DNA of 64,000 bases, taken from contig NZ_AAXW01000016.1 of the NCBI RefSeq assembly GCF_000169335.1, positions 1 to 64,000 of the forward strand, written 5' to 3'. The position numbers were made by a program, and so were the translations under genes. Below, piece by piece: positions 17,289 to 26,137 of this stretch (position 1 is its first letter; each line of letters opens with the position of its first letter). The DNA is from Crocosphaera chwakensis CCY0110 (GTDB lineage: Bacteria; Cyanobacteriota; Cyanobacteriia; Cyanobacteriales; Microcystaceae). Under the pieces are notes generated by a model. That model was not told the origin of the DNA, made no database searches, and saw nothing but the letters and a program-made list of their open reading frames with translations.

Positions 17289-17552
17289 ATGTCTGATGAA
17301 GAATTAAAAAAATTGATTGAATCTAACGCCCGTGCAATTGAAGCATTAACGAATAATTTTGCCTCATTTCAAAAAGAATGGCAAAAAGACAGAAGAGGTA
17401 TTTATCAATTATTAGGACAATTAACTCGTTCGATGTCTGATTTTTATGAAGTACAATCAGATTTTTATGGACGTTTTGACCAAATAGAAGAAAGACAAGC
17501 AAAGATGACTGAAATATTAGATCGTTTATCTCCTTCAGACAATAATCAATAA
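17289..17552 (+). CDS. Small coiled-coil protein of unknown function
   Basis: An 87-residue protein, nearly all helical and charged: MSDEELKKLIESNARAIEAL..., with heptad-like spacing through residue 80. No transmembrane segment and no enzyme motif. Such short coiled-coil proteins often neighbour Uma2/Rpn-type nuclease genes in cyanobacteria, and the next gene here is Rpn-like; any partnership is inference. Start ATG 17289. Confidence 0.6.
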   Translation: MSDEELKKLIESNARAIEALTNNFASFQKEWQKDRRGIYQLLGQLTRSMSDFYEVQSDFYGRFDQIEERQAKMTEILDRLSPSDNNQ

Positions 17553-17567
17553 AAACAATATTATATA

Positions 17568-17638
17568 GGGGTTAACATTGTTGAAATCCTACAAAACATT
17601 ATAATTACCGTAGGGACATAATAATATTATGCCCTGAT
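17568..17638. repeat. 70-bp upstream repeat, copy B
   Basis: Contains GTTAACATTGTTGAAATCC, then CATTATAATTACCGTAGGGA and ATAATATTATGCCCTGAT. It lies 25 bases ahead of the Rpn-like gene and shows the closest match to copy C. Confidence 0.65.
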
Positions 17639-17662
17639 GTTGTTAAATTATTCTTGTTGCTA

Positions 17663-18451
17663 ATGTATGATAATGTTTGTAAATTCTTAGCAGAAAGATT
17701 TAGCCGTGACTTTGCTAACTGGTTATTAAATGAACCCATTGAACTCACAGAATTAAAACCTACAGAACTGTCTTTAAATCCTATTAGAGCAGATTCTTTA
17801 ATCTTTTTGGAATCAGATGATATTGTCTTACATATTGAGTTTCAAACCTCACCGAATGAAGACATACCCTTTCGGATGACTGACTATCGTTTACGAGTTT
17901 ATCGTCGTTATACTAACAAAGAAATGTATCAAGTGGTGATCTATTTGAAACCGAGTAATTCAGAATTAGTGTATCAAAACACTTTTGAATTAACTAATTT
18001 ACGTCATCAATTTAATGTTATTCGTCTCTGGGAACAATCAACAGATATTTTTCTGAATAACTCAGGTTTATTACCTTTTGCGGTACTAACTCGTACAGAT
18101 AACCCAACAGAAACCTTAACCCAAATTGCTGCTATTATTGATAGTATGCCCAATAAACAACAGCAAAGTGATATTAGTGCATCTACAGCTATTCTATCTG
18201 GGTTAAAATTAGATCAAGACAGTATTAAACGCATTCTTAGGAGTGACATTATGAAAGAGTCAGTTATTTATCAAGAAATTTTCCATGAAGGTGAAGTTAA
18301 AGGAGAAAAGAAAGGCAAACAAGAAGCTATGAAAAATATTGCTTTAAATATGCTTAGAAACAGCATGAATCTTGAGGATATTGCTAAACTAACAGGATTA
18401 AGTTTACAAGAAATTGAGGAACTTAACTCATCTTTGAATACAGAGGAATAA
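17663..18451 (+). CDS. Rpn/PD-(D/E)XK nuclease family putative transposase protein
   Basis: A 262-residue protein with the Rpn family layout: an N-terminal domain with RADSLIFLESDDIVLHIEFQT (the PD-(D/E)XK-type core, with Asp and Glu-x-Gln), then PFRMTDYRLRVYRRY, VVIYLKPS, and a C-terminal helical tail with a Glu/Lys-rich stretch and a helix-turn-helix-like ending (EDIAKLTGLSLQEIEEL). Rpn proteins cut DNA and promote recA-independent recombination in E. coli. ATG 17663 is preferred over an in-frame TTG three codons before. Confidence 0.8.
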   Translation: MYDNVCKFLAERFSRDFANWLLNEPIELTELKPTELSLNPIRADSLIFLESDDIVLHIEFQTSPNEDIPFRMTDYRLRVYRRYTNKEMYQVVIYLKPSNSELVYQNTFELTNLRHQFNVIRLWEQSTDIFLNNSGLLPFAVLTRTDNPTETLTQIAAIIDSMPNKQQQSDISASTAILSGLKLDQDSIKRILRSDIMKESVIYQEIFHEGEVKGEKKGKQEAMKNIALNMLRNSMNLEDIAKLTGLSLQEIEELNSSLNTEE

Positions 18452-18476
18452 AACTAAATAGTAATCTTAATATATT

Positions 18477-18546
18477 GGGTTTAACAGTGTTAAACCCTTA
18501 CAAAACATTATAATTATCGTAGAGGCATAATAATATTATACCCTTA
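18477..18546. repeat. 70-bp upstream repeat, copy C
   Basis: Reads TTTAACAGTGTTAAACCC, then CATTATAATTATCGTAGAGG and ATAATATTATACCC. It lies about 50 bases ahead of the HicB-like gene. Confidence 0.65.
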
Positions 18547-18594
18547 AAAATATATGCTACACTGAAAAGTAGTTTCAAAATTCAGCTAAACAAA

Positions 18595-18780
18595 ATGAAA
18601 TTTAATGTAATTCTTGAACAAGATGAGGATAATATGTGGATTGTTGAATGTCCAAGTATTCCTGGTTGTATTAGTCAAGGTGAAACAAAAGAAGAAGCAT
18701 TAAATAATATTAAAGATGCTATTATTGCTTGTTTAGAAGTTCGTGCAGAATTAGGATATCCTTTAACATTTTACTCATGA
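18595..18780 (+). CDS. HicB-like antitoxin-family protein
   Basis: 61 residues of the partial RNase H-fold HicB type: MKFNVILEQDEDNMWIVECPSI, PGCISQGETKEEALNNIKDAI, then ACLEVRAELG. The pattern WxVECPxxPGCxSxGxTxEEAxxNI is diagnostic. It lacks a DNA-binding tail, and no HicA toxin follows; instead a DUF1902-like gene overlaps its stop codon (ATGA). It may be half of a rearranged pair. Confidence 0.8.
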   Translation: MKFNVILEQDEDNMWIVECPSIPGCISQGETKEEALNNIKDAIIACLEVRAELGYPLTFYS

Positions 18781-18944
18781 AAACTCTAATTACATTAAAA
18801 ATCGAAAAGTTTGAAGAAAAAGGACAAGAATATTTTGTTGCAACTAGCGATCAAATACAAGGTTTAGTTGCTGAGGGTAATACCATTGAAGAAGTGATCG
18901 ACATTGTTTCAGATTTAGCTAAAATTTTAATTGAACTAAAATAA
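18777..18944 (+). CDS. DUF1902/HicB-like small protein
   Basis: 55 residues: MKTLITLKIEKFEEKGQEYF, VATSDQIQGLVAEGNTIEEV and a C-terminal helix ending LIELK. VATSDxxxGLVAEGxTxEE is the DUF1902 signature, related to HicB. It starts at the ATG overlapping the previous stop by four bases, so the two are translationally coupled. The true start is this ATG, not in-frame codons upstream inside the neighbouring gene. Confidence 0.7.
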   Translation: MKTLITLKIEKFEEKGQEYFVATSDQIQGLVAEGNTIEEVIDIVSDLAKILIELK

Positions 18945-18992
18945 TATGAAAATCAAGCTATACTTAAAAATATATAATTTTAGGACTTTATA

Positions 18993-19394
18993 ATGACACA
19001 ATATTCTCTTAATTTACCCCCTAAATTACAACAAGAAGCAGAAAAATATGCGACTGATCAAGGTATAACATTAGATAATCTAATTATTTGGGCGATCGCA
19101 GAAAAGATTGGCAGTTTAAAACAAAATTTAGATAATAGCAATTTTCCAGATATTATCTATTTTCGTAATCAAGAAGGTGAAATGATTCCTAAACTACGAG
19201 GAACAAATATACAAGTTAAAACATTAGTTATTGCGGTCAAAAATTGGCAATTAACCCCTCAACAAGTTGCTGATGAATATGGAATAAGCGAAGAACAAGT
19301 TAATAATGTTATGGCATTTTATGAAGAGCATCGTCAAGAAATTGATACAGCGATCGCTACTGATAAAGTTCTTGAATCTATCTATAATGAGTAA
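18993..19394 (+). CDS. DUF433 antitoxin
   Basis: 133 residues. The N-terminal half resembles a ribbon-helix-helix segment (MTQYSLNLPPKLQQEAEKYA); the C-terminal half is DUF433 (PKLRGTNIQVKTLVIAVKNW, then LTPQQVADEYGISEEQVNNV with its helix-turn-helix). DUF433 proteins are antitoxins for DUF5615 PIN-like toxins, and a DUF5615 gene overlaps its last eight bases. That toxin is cut by an IS66 insertion, so the antitoxin has lost an intact partner here. Confidence 0.85.
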   Translation: MTQYSLNLPPKLQQEAEKYATDQGITLDNLIIWAIAEKIGSLKQNLDNSNFPDIIYFRNQEGEMIPKLRGTNIQVKTLVIAVKNWQLTPQQVADEYGISEEQVNNVMAFYEEHRQEIDTAIATDKVLESIYNE

Positions 19395-19644
19395 GTTAAA
19401 ATTGCATTTAGATGCTGATACTTCTATTAAAGCGTTGCATAGTGCTTTAGTTAATAAAGGTTATGATGTTACTCGAACTCCCACAGATTGGATGGCATTA
19501 GATGCAAGTGATGATGTACAATTATTAGGGGCCACAGCACAAGAAAGATGTATCTTTACTTTTAATATTCGAGATTTTTTAAACTTAGGAGAAAAATACA
19601 AAAATCATTATGGGATTAGTAAGGATTCAGGTGGCAAATATTGA
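19387..19644 (+). pseudogene. DUF5615 PIN-like toxin truncated by IS66
   Basis: Begins MSKLKLHLDADTSIKALHSA and continues VTRTPTDWMALDASDDVQLL, AQERCIFTFNIRDF and ...NHYGI, the DUF5615 pattern. After HYGI the frame runs into the IS66 left inverted repeat (from 19619), adding SKDSGGKY before a stop at 19642-19644. Normal members are about 110-120 residues, so the last third is lost. No continuation is found past the right end of the element. Confidence 0.85.
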
Positions 19645-21140
19645 CAAACAGGCTGACTGCGCTAAAGTAACGGTATGAGTCAAACTGAACCAGGAGTACA
19701 GTTAAATCCAGACGAATTAAACCAACTGTCAAAATCTGGGTTGGTACAAATTATCTTGGCTCAACAGAAACTTATCGAGCAGCTACAAAAAGAAATAGAA
19801 AAATTAAAGCTCAGTCGTAATTTAGATAGCCAAACCTCATCAAAACCCCCATCAACAGACTTATTGAAAAAGTCTGAGAAGGCTAAAACAACTGAAGACG
19901 ATAAGGATAAGAAAAGAAAACCAGGGGGACAACCTGGACATAAGGGAAAAACAAGGAAAGGCTTTGGGAGAATTGACAGAATTCAAATCTTGCAACCATC
20001 AATATGTAGTCACTGTGGTCAAACAGAATTATTAATAGAACCAGTGAAAGTTGATTCTCAGCAGGTAGCACAACTGGTAGATAAACCCATTGAGGTAGTA
20101 GAATATCATCGTCATCATTGTCGCTGTGGGCATTGTGGTGAAGTGACCAAAGCGAATTGGTCGCCCAAGACCGTCCCAGGACAAGATTTAGGAGTGAAGT
20201 TACAAGCTTTTCTGGGATGGTTAGGGAATTATGGACATCTACCTTATGAAAAGCAACAAGAGATGTTGTGGGAGTTAGGGCAAATTGAGATAGGTATGGG
20301 GACCATCGTAGCCACCAATCAACGAGTAGAAACAGCCATTAATCCGTCGGTTGAACAATTATCCAAGTGGGTCAAAGTAGAACAACCCCCAATTCATGTT
20401 GATGAAACACCCTGGCCAGTGAAGGGAGTCAAAGAATGGTTGTGGGTATTTACCAATCAACTTTTCTGCCTGTTTCGGGCTGCTGATACTAGGGGGCGTA
20501 AGGAATTAGAAGATCAGTTAGGCCATGAATATGGTGGTGTTTTAAGTAGTGATGATTTGGGAGTTTACAATGGTTATACTGTTGTTGCTCAACAGAAATG
20601 TTTGGCACATTTACGCCGTCACTTTCAGCGATTAATAAAAACTCCAGGTCAATATAACAAAACCATCGGTCAAACTTTTCTCAAATTAATTGATGAAGCT
20701 TTCCGTCATTATCGTATTTGGCAAAACGATAAGAATAGGCATGGTTATCAAGTTTGGGCAAGACAATTCAAAGATAAGATAAAGATAGCCACAGAAGAAT
20801 GGAAGCCTAAAGCCGGTTATGAAGCCGGAAAACTTTTGCGAAACCTTCGGCAAAAGGCAGAGCAATGGTGGTATTTTCTGGAGCATCCAGAGATCCCCCC
20901 TGATAATAATCTTGCTGAAAGATCCTTAAGATTAGCCATCACGAAACGGAAAGTTAGTGGGGGTTCAAGAAGCATGGAACGATTTAAACAAACAGCTAAC
21001 TTATTGACGGTTATTCAAACTTGTCGTCGTCAAGAACGTTCGGTGATTGATTTTTTCGAGAAGTCATTAATAGCCAAAGTCGGTCATCCGAATTGTTTGT
21101 TTCCTTCCCTAATTCCTAACTTCTAGACCTGAATCCTTAC
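19619..21140 (+). mobile_element. IS66-family insertion sequence, complete
   Basis: 1522 bases bounded by perfect 14-bp inverted repeats: GTAAGGATTCAGGT (19619-19632) and ACCTGAATCCTTAC (21127-21140). It carries one intact transposase and no tnpA/tnpB accessory genes, as in the ISBst12-like subgroup. The flanks (TGGGATTA left, GTATCTTT right) do not form the expected 8-bp target duplication, which suggests a deletion or recombination after insertion. Both flanking genes are truncated at its ends. Confidence 0.9.
19675..21126 (+). CDS. IS66 family transposase (TnpC type)
   Basis: 483 residues, full length. N-terminal leucine-zipper-like helix (LIEQLQKEIEKLKLSRNLDS), the SSKPPSTD motif, a basic GGQPGHKGKTR segment, a zinc finger (CSHCG...CRCGHCGE), then the DDE catalytic core: HVDETPW, SSDDLGVYNGY and NNLAERSLR. 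The C-terminus has SRSMERFKQTANLLTVIQTC, typical of IS66. All catalytic positions are present, so it may be active. ATG 19675 lies just inside the left inverted repeat. Confidence 0.95.
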   Translation: MSQTEPGVQLNPDELNQLSKSGLVQIILAQQKLIEQLQKEIEKLKLSRNLDSQTSSKPPSTDLLKKSEKAKTTEDDKDKKRKPGGQPGHKGKTRKGFGRIDRIQILQPSICSHCGQTELLIEPVKVDSQQVAQLVDKPIEVVEYHRHHCRCGHCGEVTKANWSPKTVPGQDLGVKLQAFLGWLGNYGHLPYEKQQEMLWELGQIEIGMGTIVATNQRVETAINPSVEQLSKWVKVEQPPIHVDETPWPVKGVKEWLWVFTNQLFCLFRAADTRGRKELEDQLGHEYGGVLSSDDLGVYNGYTVVAQQKCLAHLRRHFQRLIKTPGQYNKTIGQTFLKLIDEAFRHYRIWQNDKNRHGYQVWARQFKDKIKIATEEWKPKAGYEAGKLLRNLRQKAEQWWYFLEHPEIPPDNNLAERSLRLAITKRKVSGGSRSMERFKQTANLLTVIQTCRRQERSVIDFFEKSLIAKVGHPNCLFPSLIPNF

Positions 21141-21418
21141 GTATCTTTATTAGTTATTTCAACTATTTCTAGTAAGTTGATATCTTCTTCATTTGAAGTC
21201 AATTCTGTAATTTCCTTTTTTAAAAAACCTTTTTCTTTTAAAATATCAATAACAGATTTATCGAAATATATAAATTTACCTTCAATTTGAGGATCGATTA
21301 GTAAAAATTTTGACGATTCTGTTTTCTGTATCTTCATAATATCTATTAACTCTTTAAAAAAATGTTTTATGTATGTAATATAGCATAAATCAAAAAAGAG
21401 ATCACTTTCATTTCTCAT
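21137..21418 (-). pseudogene. Hypothetical gene truncated by the IS66 right end
   Basis: A minus-strand frame whose stop codon (TAA, 21137-21139) is supplied by the IS66 inverted repeat, so its true C-terminus is lost. It reads MRNESDLFFDLCYITYIKHF then MKIQKTESSKFLLIDPQIEG...; an internal ATG at 21337 could also be the start. No family recognised. It converges on the DUF5615 fragment across the element. Confidence 0.55.
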
Positions 21419-21530
21419 CAATAAGGTGATCGCCTTTCAAATACAAAAAACTGCTCACTGATAAGGTGATAACCGATAACTGAATGAGATCAGGGATAAT
21501 TGATCTTGGAAATAGCAGTGGAGAATATTC

Positions 21531-24092
21531 GTGGAGTCCCAATATAACGCAGCAGCGATCGAACAAAAATGGCAACAAGACTGGGTTAAACAGGGGTTAG
21601 ACAAGACCCCAGAAAACAGCGATAAACCCAAATTTTACGCTTTATCCATGTTTCCCTACCCATCCGGAAACCTACACATGGGCCATGTTCGCAACTATGT
21701 TATTACAGATGTTATCGCCCGTCTCAAACGATTGCAAGGATACCGAGTCTTACATCCGATGGGGTGGGATGCGTTCGGACTTCCGGCGGAAAATGCAGCC
21801 ATCGATCGCAATATTCCCCCCGCAGACTGGACTTATAAAAATATTGCCCAAATGAAGCAACAGTTGCAAACTTTGGGACTATCTATCGACTGGGATCGAG
21901 AAGTGGCCACCTGTTCCCCAGACTATTACAAATGGACGCAATGGTTATTCTTGCAATTTTATCAAGCAGGGTTAGCTTATCAGAAAGAAGCGGCAGTTAA
22001 CTGGGACCCCATCGATCAAACCGTGTTAGCTAACGAACAAGTGGACAGCGAGGGGTATTCCTGGCGATCGGGTGCTAAAGTAGAACGGAAACTGTTGCGT
22101 CAGTGGTTCTTTAAAATTACGGACTATGCAGAACAATTATTAACGGACTTGGATAAACTGTCAGGATGGCCGGACCGGGTTAAGTTAATGCAGGAAAACT
22201 GGATCGGTAAGTCCGTCGGTGCATATTTAGAGTTTCCTGTCAAGGATAGCGACGAAAAAATCGCCGTCTTTACCACCCGTCCGGATACGGTTTACGGGGT
22301 GACTTATGTAGTTTTGGCCCCTGAACACCCTTTGACCCCAAAAGTGACCACAGAGGAGCAAAAAACAGCCGTAGAAGCGTTTATTGAAGCGGTATCCAAC
22401 GAAAGCGAAATTGAACGTACAGCAGAAGATAAACCCAAACGGGGGATATTAACCGGAGGGACTGCGATAAACCCCTTTAACGGCGAAGAAATCCCCATTT
22501 TGATTGCAGATTATGTATTGTATGAATATGGGACAGGTGCGGTGATGGGTGTACCGGCCCATGATACCCGTGACTTTAAGTTTGCAACAGAGAAACAGTT
22601 ACCGATCAAAGTGGTGATCGTTCCTGAAAATTCCGAGGATAGCAACCCCACGTTAACAGAAGCATATACCGAACCTGGAATTATGGTTAATTCGGGTGAA
22701 TTTGACGGAATGCCATCTACGGAAGGCAAAACCGCCATTGTTAACCATGCAGAGAAACAGGGTTACGGTAAAGCAAGGATACAGTATCGTTTGCGAGATT
22801 GGTTAATTTCTCGTCAGCGTTATTGGGGTTGTCCTATTCCGGTGGTGCATTGTCCCAGTTGCGGAACTGTGCCAGTTCCTAATGCAGATTTACCCGTTAA
22901 ATTGCCCGAAAATGTCGAATTTACAGGGCGTGGGGCTTCTCCTTTGGCAAAAATGGAAGATTGGATTAATGTTCCTTGTCCCAGTTGTGGCGAACCGGCA
23001 AAGCGTGAAACGGACACAATGGACACTTTTATTGATTCTTCTTGGTACTATTTACGTTACACGGATGCAATGAATGATCAAGAAGCATTTAAGTTAGAAA
23101 AAGCTAATGATTGGATGAATGTGGATCAATATGTAGGAGGTATTGAACACGCTATTTTACACCTCTTATATTCTCGCTTTTTTACTAAAGTATTGCGAGA
23201 CAGAGGTTTAGTGAATGTAGATGAACCGTTTAACCGTCTTTTGACACAAGGAATGGTACAGGGAATAACCTATAAAAATCGCAAAGCGGATAAATATATT
23301 CCCGTAGATAAAGTGAACCCTGAAAGTCCCAAAGATCCCGATACAGGAGATGATTTAGATGTGTTTTATGAGAAGATGTCTAAGTCGAAATATAACGGCG
23401 TTGATCCCCAAGAAGTATTAGGAAAATATGGAGCAGATACCGCTAGAATGTTTATCCTATTTAAAGCACCACCAGAGAAGGATTTAGAATGGGATGATGC
23501 GGATGTAGAGGGACAATTTCGCTTTTTAAATCGGGTGTGGCGTTTGGTTAATGGGTATGCAGAAAAGCAGGGCGAAGTTATTAGTAATCAGGAGTTAAGC
23601 AAGGAAGAAAAAGACTTAAGACGTGCCATCCATACTGCTATTAAAGAGATATCCGAAGACTTAGAAGGGGACTATCAATTTAATACCGCAGTTTCAGAGT
23701 TGATGAAGTTAAGTAATGCCTTGAATGATGCTAAATGTATTAATTCTACGGTTTATCAAGAAGGAATCGAAACTTTATTGATTTTACTTGCACCCTTTGC
23801 CCCTCATATTGCAGAGGAATTATGGCATAATTTGGGACATGAAACCTCAATTCATTTACAAACTTGGCCAGAAGTTAATCCCGATGCTTTAGTAGTAGAT
23901 GAAATCACCCTAGTTATTCAAATTATGGGTAAGACAAGGGGAACCATTCAAGTACCTGCTAATTCCAGTAAAGAGGAGTTAGAAAAATTAGCCCGTGAGT
24001 CTGATATTGGTAAACGAAATTTAGGCGGAAAAGAGGTTAAAAAGGTGATTGTTGTCCCTGGAAAGTTAGTCAATTTTGTGGTTCCTAAATAA
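21531..24092 (+). CDS. leuS: Leucyl-tRNA synthetase
   Basis: 853 residues, class I enzyme that charges tRNA-Leu. HIGH motif in PYPSGNLHMGHVRNY (about residues 42-56), the editing CP1 domain with TTRPDTVYGVT and GTGAVMGVPAHD (proofreading), zinc-binding cysteine pairs (CPSCG twice), and KMSKS in YEKMSKSKYNGVDP. The start is GTG at 21531 (MESQYNAAAIEQKW), which matches the usual N-terminus; no closer ATG fits. A core gene set inside an accessory region of IS, TA and nuclease genes. Confidence 0.97.
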   Translation: MESQYNAAAIEQKWQQDWVKQGLDKTPENSDKPKFYALSMFPYPSGNLHMGHVRNYVITDVIARLKRLQGYRVLHPMGWDAFGLPAENAAIDRNIPPADWTYKNIAQMKQQLQTLGLSIDWDREVATCSPDYYKWTQWLFLQFYQAGLAYQKEAAVNWDPIDQTVLANEQVDSEGYSWRSGAKVERKLLRQWFFKITDYAEQLLTDLDKLSGWPDRVKLMQENWIGKSVGAYLEFPVKDSDEKIAVFTTRPDTVYGVTYVVLAPEHPLTPKVTTEEQKTAVEAFIEAVSNESEIERTAEDKPKRGILTGGTAINPFNGEEIPILIADYVLYEYGTGAVMGVPAHDTRDFKFATEKQLPIKVVIVPENSEDSNPTLTEAYTEPGIMVNSGEFDGMPSTEGKTAIVNHAEKQGYGKARIQYRLRDWLISRQRYWGCPIPVVHCPSCGTVPVPNADLPVKLPENVEFTGRGASPLAKMEDWINVPCPSCGEPAKRETDTMDTFIDSSWYYLRYTDAMNDQEAFKLEKANDWMNVDQYVGGIEHAILHLLYSRFFTKVLRDRGLVNVDEPFNRLLTQGMVQGITYKNRKADKYIPVDKVNPESPKDPDTGDDLDVFYEKMSKSKYNGVDPQEVLGKYGADTARMFILFKAPPEKDLEWDDADVEGQFRFLNRVWRLVNGYAEKQGEVISNQELSKEEKDLRRAIHTAIKEISEDLEGDYQFNTAVSELMKLSNALNDAKCINSTVYQEGIETLLILLAPFAPHIAEELWHNLGHETSIHLQTWPEVNPDALVVDEITLVIQIMGKTRGTIQVPANSSKEELEKLARESDIGKRNLGGKEVKKVIVVPGKLVNFVVPK

Positions 24093-24100
24093 TATTGTTG

Positions 24101-24117
24101 GGTGGGCAATGCCCACC
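24101..24117. repeat. GGTGGGC palindrome after leuS
   Basis: GGTGGGCAATGCCCACC, a 17-base palindrome eight bases past the leuS stop and just before the convergent GIY-YIG gene end. The two centre bases differ from the other compact copies (AA/TT swapped). Confidence 0.75.
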
Positions 24118-24126
24118 TTACATATT

Positions 24127-24957
24127 TTATAAATCTGTATAAAATAAAGGAATAGGATCATCCAAAATTAAACTTAAAACTCTACCGAAACTATTAGCTA
24201 TATTTGTATTCTCTACAGAATGAATTTTTATACCAGCTAACTTCTTAAAACTTGAATTATCTTTTAACAAGTCAAATTCTTGTTTATCAACAGGAGTAAT
24301 ATCAATAATTACACCATTACAAGGAATTGTCCAATGATTATTATAATAACTTTTAATACGAGATATGACTTTATGCTCTCTACTTCCAGGTCTTACGTTA
24401 TATAGTGTTCTATATTCACCATAACTTGTTCTAGTTATCTTTAGATTAGTTTCTTTAGTTGGATGTTCTTTTTTAAATTCTTTAATGATTCTTGCACAAC
24501 CATTTTTACCACTATTTTCATAATTATATTTTAAATAAATAATAGGCAAATTATTATTATTAGATTTTTGGAAACCAATAGCAATTACTAAAAGACGTAT
24601 TTTTTCTAATAACTTTCTAAGCATAACTTCTGAAGGAATAGTCTTAGGAAGCTTAACATCAGTCCCATTCAATAAAGGATGATAATGATTAATGTAATAT
24701 TTTTCTGCTATTTTTAAATCTTCTTTATTCCAAGATTTCCAAGCTATTCTAATAGGAATCTCTTGATGCTTTTCTTCTATTTGTAATTTTCTATGATGAT
24801 TTTTCCATCTATTTAATATGTTTTCAGATTGTCCTATATAAATCATTCTATCAGAAGAATCTATCACAAAATATATCCCTGAATATTCTGGAAGTTCGTC
24901 AAGATTATCAAAACTAACTGAAGGGAGTAAGTTTAATTCTTTTTCCAGCGTTTTCAT
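24127..24957 (-). CDS. GIY-YIG domain protein, N-terminal nuclease module
   Basis: 276 residues. Residues about 28-105 form a GIY-YIG fold: SGIYFVID (GIY), RMIYIGQSENILNRW (YIG plus the Arg after it), then HH and EKYYINHYHPLLNGT (Glu metal ligand and Asn). The remaining 170 residues, basic and without a known domain, may bind DNA. GIY-YIG enzymes cut DNA; the type here (repair, homing or restriction-like) is unresolved. ATG 24957; no strong ribosome site seen. Confidence 0.8.
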   Translation of the reverse strand: MKTLEKELNLLPSVSFDNLDELPEYSGIYFVIDSSDRMIYIGQSENILNRWKNHHRKLQIEEKHQEIPIRIAWKSWNKEDLKIAEKYYINHYHPLLNGTDVKLPKTIPSEVMLRKLLEKIRLLVIAIGFQKSNNNNLPIIYLKYNYENSGKNGCARIIKEFKKEHPTKETNLKITRTSYGEYRTLYNVRPGSREHKVISRIKSYYNNHWTIPCNGVIIDITPVDKQEFDLLKDNSSFKKLAGIKIHSVENTNIANSFGRVLSLILDDPIPLFYTDL

Positions 24958-25048
24958 ATCACTTAATAAATTAGTTAATTATACAATTATATATTATTGA
25001 ATAGTCCGAGACTCAATCGGTGTAATTTCGGAATATTTATGAGATACT

Positions 25049-25321
25049 TTATAACATTTTATCTTCTCTAGTATAAATATTTTCTCGGCTAATCGCTTCA
25101 TCTGATAAAGGTTGAATACTAACATCAACCGAACGATTAATAAATTGATTCAATTTTTCTTCCCCTGCTTTATATTCTAAAGTTTCTGATTGCTGTATAT
25201 ACTTATTTTCTAAGCTTTCTTGAATTAAAAGAGAAATATATTTTTCAACTGATAAACCGTTTAACTTAGTTTCTTGTTGTATTTTATTTTCTAATTCAGG
25301 GTCAAGGTTTAAGGTAATCAT
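25049..25321 (-). CDS. Antitoxin-like ribbon-helix-helix protein
   Basis: 90 residues from ATG 25321 (MITLNLDPELENKIQQETKL). The N-terminal strand and two helices (VEKYISLLIQESL) match an RHH antitoxin layout; the C-terminal tail is acidic. A longer frame from 25339 lacks a better start. It ends before the GIY-YIG gene and is 31 bases downstream of the DUF2283 gene on the same strand. No cognate toxin is visible next to it. Confidence 0.6.
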   Translation of the reverse strand: MITLNLDPELENKIQQETKLNGLSVEKYISLLIQESLENKYIQQSETLEYKAGEEKLNQFINRSVDVSIQPLSDEAISRENIYTREDKML

Positions 25322-25352
25322 AGTTATACAGTTACTCAATTTTATATTATAC

Positions 25353-25568
25353 TCAAATTAAATTAACTGCTTGAATCGGTAAAGATTGCGCTTCCAAACG
25401 AGTAAGATCAACTGTTAAACTTGCTTGATCAATATCAATCCCCACTAACTTACCCTCTTCATCAAAATCTAGGACAATATTTGGTGCAATTTCTTGAGAA
25501 TCAACGCTACTTTTGTCAGATAAACTAATATAAAGAGAATCGGTTTCAGGATAATAGTTAAACTTCAT
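25353..25568 (-). CDS. DUF2283 family protein
   Basis: 71 residues: MKFNYYPETDSLYISLSDKS, ...IAPNIVLDFDEEGKLVGIDI and a short tail. Those two strand pairs are the DUF2283 signature, a family often found beside DUF4258 toxin-like genes. Just upstream (about 25569-25660) a short frame ending DDRETIHNAFPDRNFKV and stopping two codons ahead of this ATG may be the tail of a lost partner gene. Confidence 0.75.
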   Translation of the reverse strand: MKFNYYPETDSLYISLSDKSSVDSQEIAPNIVLDFDEEGKLVGIDIDQASLTVDLTRLEAQSLPIQAVNLI

Positions 25569-25691
25569 AATTACACCTTGAAATTTCTATCTGGAAAAGC
25601 ATTATGAATGGTTTCTCTATCGTCTAGCTTAGACATCTTATTACTTTTTAGATTATAATCGTAATTAGTATATCATCAAAAACCCAAAAAT

Positions 25692-25895
25692 ATGAAATTT
25701 AAAGTCATTGTTCATACAGCAGAAGAAGGCGGATATTGGGCTGAAGTTCCTGCATTACCTGGATGTATTACTGAAGGAGATAACTGGGAAGAATTAATCA
25801 ATAATCTACAGGATGCAATTCAAGGATGGTTAGAAGTTGCTAATAGTATTAATACCTTAGAATCAGAAGATAAAATTATTGAAATAACAGTATGA
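25692..25895 (+). CDS. hicB: HicB antitoxin
   Basis: 67 residues with the HicB pattern: MKFKVIVHTAEEGGYWAEVP, ALPGCITEGDNWEELINNLQ, then DAIQGWLEVAN. HicB folds like a partial RNase H and neutralises HicA. It comes first, with hicA overlapping its stop by four bases (ATGA). It lacks an obvious C-terminal DNA-binding domain, so autoregulation may involve the complex. Confidence 0.88.
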   Translation: MKFKVIVHTAEEGGYWAEVPALPGCITEGDNWEELINNLQDAIQGWLEVANSINTLESEDKIIEITV

Positions 25896-26095
25896 AATCT
25901 ATTTCAGGCAAAAAGCTATGTGAGATAGTTGACAAAAAAGGATGGACTTTAAAAAAGATTACAGGAAGTCATCATATTTATCAAAATGCAGGAAAACCAC
26001 AAATTTTATCGATTCCAGTTCATCGTAATCAAGATTTAAAAATAGGAACCTTAAAAGCTTTAACGAAAATAGCAGAACTGACAGAACATGATTGA
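25892..26095 (+). CDS. hicA: HicA toxin (mRNA interferase)
   Basis: 67 residues with a dsRNA-binding-like fold: MKSISGKKLCEIVDKKGWTL, KKITGSHHIYQNAG (catalytic His in GSHH), then ILSIPVHRNQDLKIGTLKAL. HicA cleaves mRNA when freed from HicB. All landmarks are intact, so the hicBA pair appears functional, the best preserved toxin-antitoxin pair in the window. Confidence 0.9.
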   Translation: MKSISGKKLCEIVDKKGWTLKKITGSHHIYQNAGKPQILSIPVHRNQDLKIGTLKALTKIAELTEHD

Positions 26096-26137
26096 TTGTA
26101 AAATAGTATAGGAATCTGAATAGGAGTAAGTTAGCTT

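Noticed and set aside
21420..21530. Possible T-box or aminoacylation leader before leuS
   Set aside because: Cyanobacteria do not use T-boxes, and neither stem I nor an antiterminator could be found.
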